A stretch of DNA of 64,000 nucleotides from Streptomyces sp. HD (lineage in GTDB: Bacteria > Actinomycetota > Actinomycetes > Streptomycetales > Streptomycetaceae): the NCBI RefSeq assembly GCF_028369295.1, contig NZ_JAQMYP010000011.1, forward strand, positions 124,001 through 188,000. The letters are read 5' to 3'. Below are positions 25,296 through 35,008 of the stretch, one piece after another (position 1 is the first letter of the stretch; each line of letters opens with the position of its first letter). The position numbers and the translations under genes were made by a program. Below the pieces are notes generated by a model. That model saw nothing but the letters and a program-made list of their open reading frames with translations, made no database searches and was not told the origin of the DNA.

Positions 25296-26804
25296 TCAGG
25301 TGGTGGGGACGAGGCGCCACTGCTGGCAGTTGTTGTTCAGCCAGGTCCACTGGCGTACGTCGGCGCCGTTCGCGGTGGAGCAGTCGGCGACGTCGGCGAC
25401 CTTGCCGGTGGACTCGTTGACGATCCGGACGTGGTCGCCGCTCGCCGTGAACACGAGGCGGTAGCGCTGGCACTTGTTGTTCAGCCACGACCACTGCCGG
25501 ATGTCGGCGCCGTCGGCGGTGGAGCACTCGGCGGTGTCCATCACCTTGCCGGTGGCGACGTTGACCAGGCGGTTGGTGTCGTCGCCGAGGTCCTCGACCT
25601 TCCACTTCTGGTTGGCCCCGCCGGTGCAGCTCCACTGGAAGATGTCGGTGCCGTCGGCCGTGTTGCCGCCGTTCACGTCCAGGCACTTGCCGCTGTTGCG
25701 GTTGACGAGGGTGTACGACGTCGGGGTCGCCGCCGTCTCGCCGGACGGGCCCGGGAGGGTGGTGCCGAGCTTGACCGGCGTGCCGAAGTCCGGGGTGCCG
25801 TCGGCGTTCCAGGAGAACTCCTGGGCGCGGGTGGTGCGGCCGTTGCCGCAACCGCCGTTCGACGCGGAGTTGGCGTGGTAGACGATCCAGTTCTCGGTGC
25901 CGTCGGGCGAGCTGAAGAAGCCGTTGTGGCCGGGGCCGTAGACGCTGCCCGCGTCATTGCGCTGGAAGACCGGGGTCTGCTTCTTGGTCCAGGACGCCGG
26001 GTTGAGCGGGTCGGAGCCGGTCAGCTCCAGCTGGCCGAGCTTGTAGTCGGAGGTCCCGCAGAAGCTCGCGGAGTACGTCAGGAAGGTGCGGCCGCCCCGG
26101 TACAGCGGCTCGGGGCCCTCGTTGACCGGGCTGCCGGACCGCTCCCAGGCCAGGGTCGGGCTGGAGATGATCGTGAAGGTGTTGCTGGCCAGCGTGTACG
26201 GGTTGCTCAGCGGGGCGATGACCAGGCTCTGCGTACTGCCGTTGATGAAGCCGCTGCCCACCAGGTACAGCTTGTTGTTCGCCTGCAGCACGCTCGCGTC
26301 GATCAGCCAGCCGCCCGGCGTGAGGTTGGAACCGGTGAGTGAACCCTTGTAGGTGTACGGCCCCATCGGGTCGGTGCCGGCGCTCTCCAGGACATGCGTG
26401 CGCTGCGAGTCGCAGCAGGCGACGCCGCTCTGGCCGGCCGAGTAGTACACGTACCAGTGGCCGTTGAACAGGTGCATCTCCGGCGCCCAGATGTTGGTGT
26501 TGCGGGTCGGCGTGGTGTCCGACCACACCTGCACGTTGGGCGCGGTGGCGAGGCCCGCGAGCGTCGGCGACTTGCGGATGCCGAGGATGCCGGTGAACGT
26601 CGTGGTGATCAGGTAGTAGTTGCCGTCGTGGTACTGGAGCCAGGGGTCGGCGCCCTTGAACGACTTCAGCGGGTTCGTGTACGGGCGGCCGTCTGCCGCG
26701 GACGCCGGCTGCGTGGTCGCCACCAGGGCGAGAAGGGCAGCGAGGACGCAGAGGATCAGTGATCCACGGCGTTGCCTGAGCGGCCGGTGAGACATCCGGG
26801 GCAT
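25296..26804 (-). CDS. Secreted GH43 glycoside hydrolase with ricin-type lectin domain
   Basis: 502 residues. A Sec signal peptide (hydrophobic core LILCVLAALLALVATTQPA, cleavage near ASA-A) leads to a five-bladed GH43 domain: GADPWLQYHDGNYYLITTT carries the catalytic Asp, IWAPEMHLFNGHWYVYYSA and LIDASVL follow, and PVNEGPEPLYRGGRTFLTY contains the general-acid Glu. From about residue 370 three beta-trefoil repeats follow, each with a C-x(n)-Q-W-type ending (NQKWKV, CQRYRLV, CQQWRLV), a RICIN carbohydrate-binding domain. It probably acts outside the cell on arabinan or related plant polysaccharides; the exact specificity (endo-arabinanase or exo-arabinofuranosidase) is uncertain. The second ATG at 26795 is an alternative start. 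Confidence 0.9.
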   Translation of the reverse strand: MPRMSHRPLRQRRGSLILCVLAALLALVATTQPASAADGRPYTNPLKSFKGADPWLQYHDGNYYLITTTFTGILGIRKSPTLAGLATAPNVQVWSDTTPTRNTNIWAPEMHLFNGHWYVYYSAGQSGVACCDSQRTHVLESAGTDPMGPYTYKGSLTGSNLTPGGWLIDASVLQANNKLYLVGSGFINGSTQSLVIAPLSNPYTLASNTFTIISSPTLAWERSGSPVNEGPEPLYRGGRTFLTYSASFCGTSDYKLGQLELTGSDPLNPASWTKKQTPVFQRNDAGSVYGPGHNGFFSSPDGTENWIVYHANSASNGGCGNGRTTRAQEFSWNADGTPDFGTPVKLGTTLPGPSGETAATPTSYTLVNRNSGKCLDVNGGNTADGTDIFQWSCTGGANQKWKVEDLGDDTNRLVNVATGKVMDTAECSTADGADIRQWSWLNNKCQRYRLVFTASGDHVRIVNESTGKVADVADCSTANGADVRQWTWLNNNCQQWRLVPTT

Positions 26805-27032
26805 ACGAGACCGTCCCTGTCCGTTATTTCGAACGGAGTTCGTGATTCCGATCGTGATTGAGACAGAAGATAAAAGTGGGCCATGTCCCCGTCAACGGTT
26901 TCGTCATACGTGCTTTACAAACCCGCTTGCGGACGCACGCCCGGCGCGGCTGCGTGATGGTGCGCTCGCCGTTCAGGTGATGAACCGACCGATGGGCTGC
27001 CGAAGCCCCAACTTCCCCCGTATTCAAGGCAC

Positions 27033-27735
27033 ATGGACAATCACCGCGCGTCTGTCGGCTCAACTCCCGTATCCCGGCGGCAGTTCACCGCAGCTTCCGC
27101 CACGACGGCCGCCCTGGCCGCGTTGGCCCCCACGTCAGCGGCCGCCGCGCCCGCCGCGGCCCCGCACCGCCCGCGGTCCACCGCCGACTGGGACACCTGC
27201 CTCGACGTCGCCCGCGCCCTTCTGCTGGTCGACGACCACGACCAGCCGCTCGCACCGGCATACCGGCAGATCCTCGACTCAGGGCTCCCGCGCGCGAAGA
27301 CGAAGACCGCCAAGAAGGTCCTCGTCATCGGTGCCGGGCCCGCCGGCCTGGTCGCGGCCTGGCTGCTGAAGCGGGCCGGGCACCACGTCACCCTCGTCGA
27401 GGCCAACGGCAACCGCGTCGGCGGCCGGATCAAGACCTTCCGCACCGGCGGTCACGAGCACGCCGCGCAGGCGTTCGCCGACCCGGCCCAGTACGCGGAG
27501 GCCGGCGCCATGCGCATCCCCGGCAGCCATCCGCTGGTGATGAGCCTGATCGGCCAACTCGGCGTCGAGCACCGCCCGTTCCACCTCGTCGACGTCGACG
27601 GCGAGGGCAAGCCCGTCAACAACGCCTGGCTGCACGTCAACGGCGTTCGCGTACGCCGCTCCGAGTACGCCAGGGCGCCCCGCAGGATCAACCGCTCCTT
27701 CGGCGTCCCCCGCGAGTACTGGGACACCCCCCGGC
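27033..27735 (+). pseudogene. Flavin amine oxidase, 3'-truncated
   Basis: Begins with a twin-arginine signal ([20 protein letters not shown], residues 13-32), then the FAD dinucleotide-binding motif [20 protein letters not shown], the [18 protein letters not shown] block and [16 protein letters not shown], all typical of secreted flavin monoamine/L-amino-acid oxidases. Homology stops at [10 protein letters not shown] (about residue 233). The open frame then continues to 27800 only as antisense of the neighbouring phosphatase gene, whose stop codon is at 27737. Family members are about 500-600 residues, so the substrate-binding and C-terminal FAD parts are missing and the product cannot be active. 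The junction marks a deletion or rearrangement. Confidence 0.82.
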
Positions 27736-27736
27736 C

Positions 27737-30415
27737 TCATGGGCTGATGCCGTGCGGCAGGGGCTGTTCCGTCCAGATCACCTTGCCGACGGTCGTGTAG
27801 CGCGTGCCCCACCGCTCGGCGAACTGGGCCACCAGGAACAGCCCTCGGCCGCCCTCGTCCGTCGTGGCCGCGCTGCGCAGGTGCGGGGCGGTGCTGCTGC
27901 CGTCGGAGACCTCGCAGATCAGGGCGCGGTCGCGGATCAGACGGACGTGGATGGGGCCGGTGGCGTGGCGGAGGGCGTTGGTGACCAGCTCGCTGAGGAT
28001 CAGCTCGGTCGTGAACGCCTCGTCCGCCAGGCCCCAGTCGTCCAGGGTCCGGGCGGCCACCGCGCGGACCCGGGCCACGGCCGAGGGATCGGCCGGCACG
28101 TCCCAGGCCGCCGTGCGGTCGGTGGGCAGCCGTCGCGTCCGGGCGACCACGAGGGCCACGTCGTCACGCGGCCGCTCGGGCAGCAGCGCCCCCAGCACCG
28201 CCTTGCAGGTCTCCTCCGGCGTCCGGCCCTGCGTCGGCGGGGCCGCGGCGAGCGCCCCGCGCAGCAGCTCCAGCCCTTCGTCGATGTCCCGTCCCTGGTC
28301 CTCGACCAGCCCGTCCGTGTACAGCACCAGGCCGGAGCCCTCCGACAGGCGCAGCTCCGTCGCCTCGAACGGCAGGCTGCCGCCCAGGCCCAACGGCGGG
28401 CCGCCGGGGACGGCGGGGAACTCGACGTCGCCGTCCGGGTGGACGAGGGCCGGTTCGAGATGGCCGGCGCGGGAAAGGGTGCACAGCCCGGAGGACGGGT
28501 CGTACACCGCGTACAGACAGGTCGCCCCGGTGACCGGCGCGGCCTCGCCGTCGCCCTCGTCCTGGTCGATGCGGACCACCAGCTCGTCCAGATGGCCGAG
28601 GAGTTCGTCGGGCGGGATGTCCAGGGTGGAGAAGTTGTGGACCGCCGTGCGCAGGCGTCCCATGGTGGCCGCCGCGTGCAGCCCGTGTCCCACGACGTCC
28701 CCCACCACCAGCGCCACCCGCGCGCCCGGCAGCGGGATGACGTCGAACCAGTCCCCGCCGACCCCGCCCTGCGCCGCGTGCGCGGGCATATAGCGGTAGG
28801 CGACGTCCAGGGCGCTCTGGCCCGGCAGGGCCCTTGGCAGCAGGCTGCGCTGGAGCGTGATCGACAGAGTGTGCTCGCGGGTGTAGCGGCGGGCGTTGTC
28901 GATGCTGACGGCGGCCCGCGCCACCAGCTCCTCGGCGAGCGAGACGTCCTCCCGCTCGAAGGGCTCGGGCCGGTCGCCGCGCCAGAAGGTGGCCATGCCC
29001 ATGATGACGCCGCGGGCGCGCAGCGGGACCGTGAGCATCGTGTGGATGCCGAAGTCGACGATCCTGCGGGCGTTGTCGGGATTCTGCACCTGCCAGCCGG
29101 AGAAGGTCGACATGTCCGTCTCCAGCACCGTCTCGCCGGTGCCGAAGCCGAAGGCCTGCGGGCTGTCCGGGGCGAAGTGGATCAGCTTGCCGATCGGGTA
29201 CAGCGGGCTGCGCTCCCGTACGCCCCGGAGGGCGACCCGGCGCATGTCGGTACGGCCCTCCTTCGGCTCCTCGCCGCGCAGCACCGGATCCGCCAGATCG
29301 ACGGAGACGAAGTCGGCGAACCGCGGCACCGCGAACTCGGCCAGCTCCTGCGAGGTGCGGGTGACGTCGAGCGTGGTGCCGATCTCAAGGCCCGCGTCGT
29401 ACAGCAGCTTCAGCCGCTCCTGCGCCACGTCCGCCCGGCCGGTCATGGTGCGCAGCTCGGTGGTGTCCCGCAGCGTCGCCACGCTGCCGGGCGGCCCGCC
29501 CTCGCGGTCGGTCGAGCGCTGGCTCACGGCCAGCAACCTGCCCTGCGCCAGGTGCACCTCGTCGGTGGCGTCCCGCCCGGAGGAGAACAGCTGGGCGAGG
29601 TCGCGCCCGATGCCCAGATCGCGGCAGCGCCGCCCCTGTGCGTCCGGGCCCAGCCCGAGCAGCCGCCGCGCCTCGTCGTTGGCCAGGGCCAGACACCGCT
29701 GGTCGTCCAGGATCAGTACACCTTCGCGTACGGAGTGCAGGACGGCGTCGTGATGCTCGTACATCCGCGTCATCTCTTCGGGCCCCAGCCCGTGCGTCTG
29801 CCGCAGCAACCGCCGGCTGACCAGCGCGGTCCCGCCGGTGGCGAGGGCGAGCGCGGCCGCCGCCGAGCCGAGCAGCATCGGCAACTGGTTGTCCACGGTG
29901 CTGCCCACGCTGGCCAGCGTCACCCCGGCGGCCACCAGACCGACGACCTTGCCGTCGTCCTTCACGGGGACCACGGCCCGCACGGACGGCCCCAGGGTTC
30001 CGGTGTACGTCTCCCGTACCACCCCGCCCGCCGCGGCCGGCGCGATGGTGCCGACGAAGTGCTTGCCGATCTGCTTCGGGTTGGGGTGTGTGTAGCGGAT
30101 CCCGTCCGTGCTCATCACGACGACGAAGTCCACGTCGGTCGCCTCGCGCGCCGCCTCGGCACGCGGCTGCAGCACCGACGACGGATCGGGGCCGGCCAGC
30201 GCATCGACGACGCCCGGCGAGTGCGCGAAGGCCTCGGCCACCGCGAGGGAGCGGTTGCGGGCCTCCCGCTCGGTGTCGTTGCGGACCTGCAGTACCAGGG
30301 CCACCACCGCGGCGACGACGAGGAGCACGACGATCGCCGCCTGCAGCACGAAGACCTGCCGGGCGACGGTACGCGCGCTCAACAGGGAGCGCAGGCGGCC
30401 GAGGAATCCGGCCAT
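27737..30415 (-). CDS. SpoIIE-type phosphatase/ATPase with extracytoplasmic sensor, PAS and GAF domains
   Basis: 892 residues. Domains in order: membrane helix (about 18-43), extracellular Cache/CitA-like sensor ([20 protein letters not shown] to [14 protein letters not shown]), second helix ([19 protein letters not shown]), PAS ([20 protein letters not shown]), GAF ([19 protein letters not shown] onward), PP2C/SpoIIE phosphatase ([58 protein letters not shown]) and a C-terminal histidine-kinase-like ATPase of the anti-sigma type ([36 protein letters not shown]). Such proteins control partner-switching systems by dephosphorylating anti-anti-sigma factors and phosphorylating or binding targets. 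The metal-binding Asp of GDWFD and the D-G of VGDVVGHG are intact. It is a close paralogue of the gene at 35009. Confidence 0.92.
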   Translation of the reverse strand: MAGFLGRLRSLLSARTVARQVFVLQAAIVVLLVVAAVVALVLQVRNDTEREARNRSLAVAEAFAHSPGVVDALAGPDPSSVLQPRAEAAREATDVDFVVVMSTDGIRYTHPNPKQIGKHFVGTIAPAAAGGVVRETYTGTLGPSVRAVVPVKDDGKVVGLVAAGVTLASVGSTVDNQLPMLLGSAAAALALATGGTALVSRRLLRQTHGLGPEEMTRMYEHHDAVLHSVREGVLILDDQRCLALANDEARRLLGLGPDAQGRRCRDLGIGRDLAQLFSSGRDATDEVHLAQGRLLAVSQRSTDREGGPPGSVATLRDTTELRTMTGRADVAQERLKLLYDAGLEIGTTLDVTRTSQELAEFAVPRFADFVSVDLADPVLRGEEPKEGRTDMRRVALRGVRERSPLYPIGKLIHFAPDSPQAFGFGTGETVLETDMSTFSGWQVQNPDNARRIVDFGIHTMLTVPLRARGVIMGMATFWRGDRPEPFEREDVSLAEELVARAAVSIDNARRYTREHTLSITLQRSLLPRALPGQSALDVAYRYMPAHAAQGGVGGDWFDVIPLPGARVALVVGDVVGHGLHAAATMGRLRTAVHNFSTLDIPPDELLGHLDELVVRIDQDEGDGEAAPVTGATCLYAVYDPSSGLCTLSRAGHLEPALVHPDGDVEFPAVPGGPPLGLGGSLPFEATELRLSEGSGLVLYTDGLVEDQGRDIDEGLELLRGALAAAPPTQGRTPEETCKAVLGALLPERPRDDVALVVARTRRLPTDRTAAWDVPADPSAVARVRAVAARTLDDWGLADEAFTTELILSELVTNALRHATGPIHVRLIRDRALICEVSDGSSTAPHLRSAATTDEGGRGLFLVAQFAERWGTRYTTVGKVIWTEQPLPHGISP

Positions 30416-30518
30416 GCTCTATTTCTAACACCGTTCGGTGGGGCCGGCACGGGGCGCTCCGCGGGTGGAGCCGGGAGGTTGTGCCGGGTTCGGGGCGTCT
30501 TTTGTGTGCGGCTGCGTT

Positions 30519-30549
30519 GTGGCTGGTCGCGCCGTTCCCCGCGCCCCTT
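30519..30549. repeat. Streptomyces interspersed palindromic repeat, copy 1
   Basis: 31 bp GTGGCTGGTCGCGCC GTTCCCCGCGCCCCTT, a sequence that recurs widely in Streptomyces intergenic DNA, here just after the 3' end of the 30557 phosphatase gene. Related copies are at 37598 and 46692. Confidence 0.7.
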
Positions 30550-30556
30550 GGTACGT

Positions 30557-31693
30557 CTATGGCGAGCACGATTCGATGCACCCGGCATCGGACGTGGCAC
30601 GCCTGACCGGCGTTTCGGGGGCCGTCGGCTTCTGGAGGAGCAGCAGGGCCGCGTCGTCGTGGAGTCGGCCGCCGACGTGGGTCAGGAGTTCGTCGTGCAG
30701 GGCGGTGACAGTGTCGGCCGGTTCGCCGCAGGTGTGGCGGGCCAGGCCCTCGGCGAGGGGGTAGAACTCCCGGTCGTGGTTGCGGGCCTCGGTGACGCCG
30801 TCGGTGTACAGCAGCAGCTGGTCGCCGTCGGCGAAGGGCAGCACCTGCAGTGCGGGCGTCTCGCCCGAGAGGGTGCGCAGACCGAGCGGCGGGGCCGGAC
30901 GGTCCGGCTCGACCGGTACGACGACGGAGTCGCGCACCAGCAGCGGCGGCGCGTGGCCGCAGTTGACCACCTCCAGCTGGCCTTCCCGGGGGTACCCGGC
31001 GACCACGGCGGTGACGAAGTCGTCGCTGCCCAGGTTGCGCGCCAGGCTCCGCTCGATACGGGCGACGACATCAAGGAGGTCGGGCTCGTCGTAGGCGGCC
31101 TCCCGGAACACGCCGAGCACCAGGGCGGCGGTCCCCACGGCCGGCAGCCCCTTGCCGCGCACGTCGCCGACGATCAGCCGGACCCCGTACGGCGTGGACA
31201 CCAGGGCGTAGAGGTCGCCGCCGATCCGGGCCTCCGCCGCGGCGGCGCTGTAGCGGACGGCCACCCGGAACGGGCCGACCGTCGCCGGGATGGGCTGCAG
31301 CAGCGCGTGCTGGGCGGCCTCGGCGACGGACCGGACGGCCGCCAGCACCCGCTCGCGGCGCCCGCGCAGGGTGCTGGTGAGGGCGCACGCCAGGGTGACC
31401 ACCAGCAGGGCGGACATCGCGACCGCCAGCTGGCTGCCCGGGGCGCCGCCGCGGATACCGAGGGTCACGCTCATGGCGGCGGCGAACAGCCCCACGCACA
31501 GGACGGAGCGCGGCCCGCAGGTGGTGGCGGCGAGCGCGGGTCCGGTGGCGAGCAGCGGTACCCAGGTCATCCCCGTGCCGCCGACGACATCGACGAGTAC
31601 GAGGGCGGAGACGATCAGGATGGGCAGAATGGGCACGGCGGCGATCAGCCGCCTCGGCCAGTGGTCATCACCGTGGTGGGGGGCCATGCTCAT
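30557..31693 (-). CDS. Membrane PP2C/SpoIIE-type serine phosphatase
   Basis: 378 residues. Four or five hydrophobic segments fill residues 15-110 (LIAAVPILPILIVSALVLV, WVPLLATGPALAATTCG, VLCVGLFAAAMSVTLGI, LAVAMSALLVVTLACAL), followed by a cytoplasmic SpoIIE phosphatase: ARIGGDLYALVSTPYGVRL, IVGDVRGKGLPAVGTAALV, VVNCGHAPPLLVRD, LLLYTDGVTEARNHDREFY and a final DDAALLLLQ. The usual metal ligands (GGD, GDVRGKG, the TDG and the C-terminal DDAA) are present. No ATPase domain. Proteins of this shape are common in Streptomyces and dephosphorylate anti-sigma antagonists; the partner is unknown. The ORF begins with two near ATGs (31693 and 31687). Confidence 0.9.
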   Translation of the reverse strand: MSMAPHHGDDHWPRRLIAAVPILPILIVSALVLVDVVGGTGMTWVPLLATGPALAATTCGPRSVLCVGLFAAAMSVTLGIRGGAPGSQLAVAMSALLVVTLACALTSTLRGRRERVLAAVRSVAEAAQHALLQPIPATVGPFRVAVRYSAAAAEARIGGDLYALVSTPYGVRLIVGDVRGKGLPAVGTAALVLGVFREAAYDEPDLLDVVARIERSLARNLGSDDFVTAVVAGYPREGQLEVVNCGHAPPLLVRDSVVVPVEPDRPAPPLGLRTLSGETPALQVLPFADGDQLLLYTDGVTEARNHDREFYPLAEGLARHTCGEPADTVTALHDELLTHVGGRLHDDAALLLLQKPTAPETPVRRATSDAGCIESCSP

Positions 31694-31795
31694 GTCTTGT
31701 CCGCTGTCCTCACCTTGTGCGGGGCCATACGCCCGTGAAATGTCCGGTTTATTCAGGAAAGCGTTTCGCCCCCGGACGGGACAAGGACAGCGTTT

Positions 31796-32554
31796 TCAGA
31801 TAGTGAGCGAGAGGCCGCGGGTCACACGGTCGGCGGCGGGGATCAGCCGTGCCCTGATCTCCTCCAGACGGGAGCGCCGGCCGGCCCGCAGCGAAACGCC
31901 CAGCGAGCCGAGGGTGGAGCCGGCGTAGACGGGCACCGCCACGCACACCGTGCCCAGCGAGTACTCCTCCATGTCCGTCACCGCCGGCGCCAGGGGTGAG
32001 GATTCGAGGCGCCGCAGCAGCTCGGGGGTGTCGGTGATCGTCCTGGGCGTGAGGTCGGAGAGCGTGTGCCGGGACAGGTACTCCTTGCGCGCGTCCTCGT
32101 CCAGCTCACGCAGCACCGACTTGCCCAGCGCCGTGGCGTGCCCCGCGTCCTCGAACCCCACCCACAGGTCGACCCGGGGAGCGCGCGGGCCGTCGACGAT
32201 CTCCGCGACTCGGATCTCCCCCTCCTCGTAGAAGGTGAGGTAGGCGGCGCTCGACAGCTCGTCCCGCAGCGCGGCGAGCGTGGGGCGGATCCGGCTGAGC
32301 AGCGCCTGGGTCCGGCCCGCCGTGTGCAGGGTCTGGAGCCGCTCGCCCAGGATGAACCCGCCGTCGGCGAGCTTGCGCACATAGCCGTCGTGGACCAGCG
32401 TGCGCAGCAGGTGGTACGCCGTGGCCAGCGGCAGATCCGTCTCCCGGGCCAGCTGCTTCGCCGGGGCACCGTTCTCGTGTGCGCTCACTGCCTCCAGCAG
32501 ACGAAAGGCCCGCTGCACAGAGTTGATCAGCGTAGGGCCGCTGTCAGCACCCAT
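31796..32554 (-). CDS. IclR family transcriptional regulator
   Basis: 252 residues. N-terminal winged helix (INSVQRAFRLLEAVSAHENG, AKQLARETDLPLATAYHLLR) and a C-terminal GAF-like effector domain (GFEDAGHATALGKSVLREL, EEYSLGTVCVAVPVYAGS, LGSLGVSLRAGRRSRLEEI) typical of IclR. These regulators sense small carboxylic or aromatic acids and often control catabolic operons. ATG 32554 starts the conserved domain; longer in-frame extension has no coding bias. It lies between phosphatase genes, 35 bp from the next stop, and could act on the aromatic-type operon at 37.6-43.5 kb, but this is only inferred from proximity. Confidence 0.9.
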   Translation of the reverse strand: MGADSGPTLINSVQRAFRLLEAVSAHENGAPAKQLARETDLPLATAYHLLRTLVHDGYVRKLADGGFILGERLQTLHTAGRTQALLSRIRPTLAALRDELSSAAYLTFYEEGEIRVAEIVDGPRAPRVDLWVGFEDAGHATALGKSVLRELDEDARKEYLSRHTLSDLTPRTITDTPELLRRLESSPLAPAVTDMEEYSLGTVCVAVPVYAGSTLGSLGVSLRAGRRSRLEEIRARLIPAADRVTRGLSLTI

Positions 32555-32589
32555 AGGAACAGGGTGCGCCGGGCGTACCGAAGGAGCAA

Positions 32590-34662
32590 CTAAAGAACCC
32601 GTGCCACGAGCAGCGCCACGTCGTCGTGGTCGTCGGGATGGCGCAGGCCGTACAGCAGCAGGTCGCAGGTCTCCTCCAGCGGGCGGCGGGGTTCGTCGAG
32701 GAAGCCGAGGAGAACGTTCAGCCGGTCGTCGATGGAGTGGTGGCGGGTCTCGACCAGGCCGTCGGTGTACAGGACCAGCAGATCGCCGGGGCCCAGCTCG
32801 ACCGTGGTCGTCTCGAACGGGATGCCGCCGACACCGAGGGGGGCTCCGGAGGGCAGTTCGAGGAGTTCGGCCGGGCGGCCGGGACGGACCAGCGCGGGCG
32901 GCATGTGTCCGGCGTTGGCGATGTGGCACCGCCCGCTGCCGGGGTCGTACACGGCGTACAGGCAGGTGACGATGTAGTGCTCCAGATCGCAGGTGATCTT
33001 GTCCAGGTGCTGGAGCACGGCGCCGGGTTCGAGGTCGAGGTCCGCGTATGCGCAGGTGGCGGTGCGCAGCCGGCCCATGGTGGCGGCGGCGTCGATGCCG
33101 TTGCCCATGACGTCGCCGACGACCAGGGCGGTCTTGTCCTCGGTCAGCGGCAGGACGTCGTACCAGTCGCCGCCGACCTCGCTGGTGGCCTGCGCGGGCT
33201 GGTAGCGGGAGGCCAGTTCCAGACCGGTGTGGTGCGGCGGGTGGTCGGGCAGCAGGCTGCGCTGGAGGGTGAGGGCGGTGTTGCGCACGCTCTGGAACCA
33301 GCGGGCGTTGTCGATGGCCACGGCGGCCCGGCTGGCCAGCTCGCTCGCCAGGACCACGTCGTCCTCGTCGAACGGCACCGGATTACGGGTCCGCTTGAGG
33401 TCGAGGGCGCCCAGCACCTCGCCGTGCGCGATCAACGGCACCGCCAGATACGAGTGCACACCGGCCCGGGCCAGCAGGGAGGTGGCCTCCGCGTCCCGGG
33501 CGATGCGCGGCAGATCGTGCTCGCCGACATGGCGCACCAGCACCGGCCGGGCCGTGTGGACGCACAGGGTGACCAGCCGGTCGCCCTCGTAGGAGGCGAG
33601 GTCACCGGGCGGGTCCGCGGCGCGCAGGGCCACGCTGGGGTAGGCCGCCTTCAGGGCGAGGGCGCGGAAGAGTTCGGGGCCGTTGTCGGGTTGGCGCATA
33701 CGGCGGCAGGCCAGGGCGGAGTCCAGGACGTCCACGGCGACCACGTCGGCCAGCTCCGGGGCGGCGATGTCGGCCAGTTCGCGGGCGGTCTGCTCCACCT
33801 CCAGCGTGGTGCCGACCCGGGTGGAGGCATCGGCGACGAGGGCGAGACGCCGCCGGGCCCGGTCGGCCTCGGCCGCCGCGCGGTGCCGCTCGGTGACGTC
33901 GACGAACGAGATGGCCGCACCCAGGGTCCGGCCGCCGGGATCCTCCAGCCGGTAGAAGGACAGCGACCAGGCGTGCTCGTGCTCGGGATCGGCAGGCGGG
34001 CGGCCCACGTGGTACTGGTCGAGCAGCGGGGTGCCGGTGGTGAGCACCTGACGCAGACAGGACTCGATGGTGTCGATGTCGGGCAGCGGCAGCGTCTCCC
34101 GCAGCCGGCGGCCGATGTGGTCCTCGGCCGGGGTGGCGTCGATGCGCTCCAGCGCCGGGTTGACCAGCAGATAGTGCAGGTCGGGGTCGAGCAGGGCGAT
34201 ACCGATCGGGGACTGGTTGATCAGCCGCTCGCACAGCGCCAGATCGGTCTCGACGCGCTGGAGCAGGGAGTGGTCGGCGGCGATGCCGAGCGCGTACACG
34301 TCCCCGAGATCGTCCAGCAGCCGCATGTTGCGGAACTCCGTCAGCCGGGTGCTGCCGTCCTTGTGCCGCACCGGGAAGGCGCCGGCCCAGCTCCGGCCGG
34401 TCTCCAGGACCTCCGCGAACAGCTTCGCCACGGCCGGCAGATGCTCGGGCTGGATGAACAGCCGCGCCGCGTACGTGCCGAGCGCCTCCTCGGACGTATA
34501 GCCGAAGAGATCCTCTGCCTGCGGGGTCCAGAACACGATGCGCCCGGCGGCGTCGACGACGACCGCGGCCACGCTCAGCATGTCCAGCAGGCCGGTCGGG
34601 CGGGGCGGCTCGGCGCCGTACCCGCCGCCGTCGGACTGGAAGGATTCGGATTCGGCTGTCAT
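32590..34662 (-). CDS. PAS-PAS-GAF-SpoIIE phosphatase
   Basis: 690 residue soluble phosphatase. PAS 1 (LDMLSVAAVVVDAAGRIVF to FIQPEHLPAVAKLF), PAS 2 (LINQSPIGIALLDPDLHYLL to SFVDVTERHRAA), GAF (LVADASTRVGTTLEVEQTA to SRAAVAIDNARWF) and PP2C ([69 protein letters not shown] at the end). It has no C-terminal ATPase, unlike its two neighbours. The start ATG 34662 has GGAGGAG five bases upstream; an in-frame extension to 35460 is antisense to the next gene and is rejected. The sensors suggest control by redox, light or small molecules; none can be named. Confidence 0.92.
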   Translation of the reverse strand: MTAESESFQSDGGGYGAEPPRPTGLLDMLSVAAVVVDAAGRIVFWTPQAEDLFGYTSEEALGTYAARLFIQPEHLPAVAKLFAEVLETGRSWAGAFPVRHKDGSTRLTEFRNMRLLDDLGDVYALGIAADHSLLQRVETDLALCERLINQSPIGIALLDPDLHYLLVNPALERIDATPAEDHIGRRLRETLPLPDIDTIESCLRQVLTTGTPLLDQYHVGRPPADPEHEHAWSLSFYRLEDPGGRTLGAAISFVDVTERHRAAAEADRARRRLALVADASTRVGTTLEVEQTARELADIAAPELADVVAVDVLDSALACRRMRQPDNGPELFRALALKAAYPSVALRAADPPGDLASYEGDRLVTLCVHTARPVLVRHVGEHDLPRIARDAEATSLLARAGVHSYLAVPLIAHGEVLGALDLKRTRNPVPFDEDDVVLASELASRAAVAIDNARWFQSVRNTALTLQRSLLPDHPPHHTGLELASRYQPAQATSEVGGDWYDVLPLTEDKTALVVGDVMGNGIDAAATMGRLRTATCAYADLDLEPGAVLQHLDKITCDLEHYIVTCLYAVYDPGSGRCHIANAGHMPPALVRPGRPAELLELPSGAPLGVGGIPFETTTVELGPGDLLVLYTDGLVETRHHSIDDRLNVLLGFLDEPRRPLEETCDLLLYGLRHPDDHDDVALLVARVL

Positions 34663-34797
34663 CCCAGCTCCTCCGCCACCGGCCCGGCCTCCCGCGCACC
34701 GGCCGACCGGACCCACCGGCCTCGGCCACGACCGGGTACCACGGCTACGAGGACCGGCACCTCCATGCTCTCTCCGCTCCCGCGCCTTGCCCAGTGA

Positions 34798-34887
34798 GGG
34801 CCTGTGAACAAACCCCCCGTCGTCCCGCCCGTAGGGCGAGCACGCGTGCCGGGCGTCGCAGCGCAGACGGGGTTGGTTCACAGGCTC
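34798..34887. mobile_element. 90 bp MITE-like element with target duplication TGA
   Basis: Ends GGGCCTGTGAACAAACCCC and (complement) GAGCCTGTGAACCAACCCC match at 17 of 19 bases and point inwards. TGA stands directly outside each end (34795-34797 and 34888-34890), a 3 bp duplication as made by some IS5-type transposases. There is no open frame inside, so it would need a transposase from elsewhere. Confidence 0.65.
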
Positions 34888-34987
34888 TGAGGAGGCTGGA
34901 GCCGGCGAGGGGGGACGGCGAGGCGGGCGTCGGCCCGTGCGTATCCGGCGTACTAGCAGGAACATGGTCGTGTACGGGATGGGACCC

Positions 34988-35002
34988 ATGGACGCTGCGT
35001 GA
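34988..35002 (+). promoter_or_regulatory. Four-codon leader mini-ORF before the 35009 gene
   Basis: ATG GAC GCT GCG TGA, in frame with and six bases before the main ATG, whose likely ribosome site (GTGAGGA) overlaps the mini-ORF stop. It arose from a 21 bp tandem duplication of the start region (34982-35002 and 35003-35023). It may couple or modulate initiation. Confidence 0.35.
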
Positions 35003-35008
35003 GGACCC

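Larger units (their letters stand above)
34663..35008. promoter_or_regulatory. Divergent control region of two sensor phosphatases
   Basis: 346 bases between divergent genes. It holds a 90 bp MITE-like element (34798-34887) and a duplicated start region with a four-codon mini-ORF (34982-35021), both listed separately. Promoters for both genes must lie here, but no clear -10/-35 pair was found. Confidence 0.5.

Noticed and set aside
27752..31738. 1328 codon open frame on the plus strand
   Set aside because: Antisense shadow of two phosphatase genes; composition is Gly/Arg/Gln/Val-rich, with no domain, caused by the high GC third-position bias on the other strand.
32626..34797. 723 codon plus-strand frame
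   Set aside because: Antisense of the intact PAS-GAF-SpoIIE gene, which has motifs, a ribosome site and correct codon bias.
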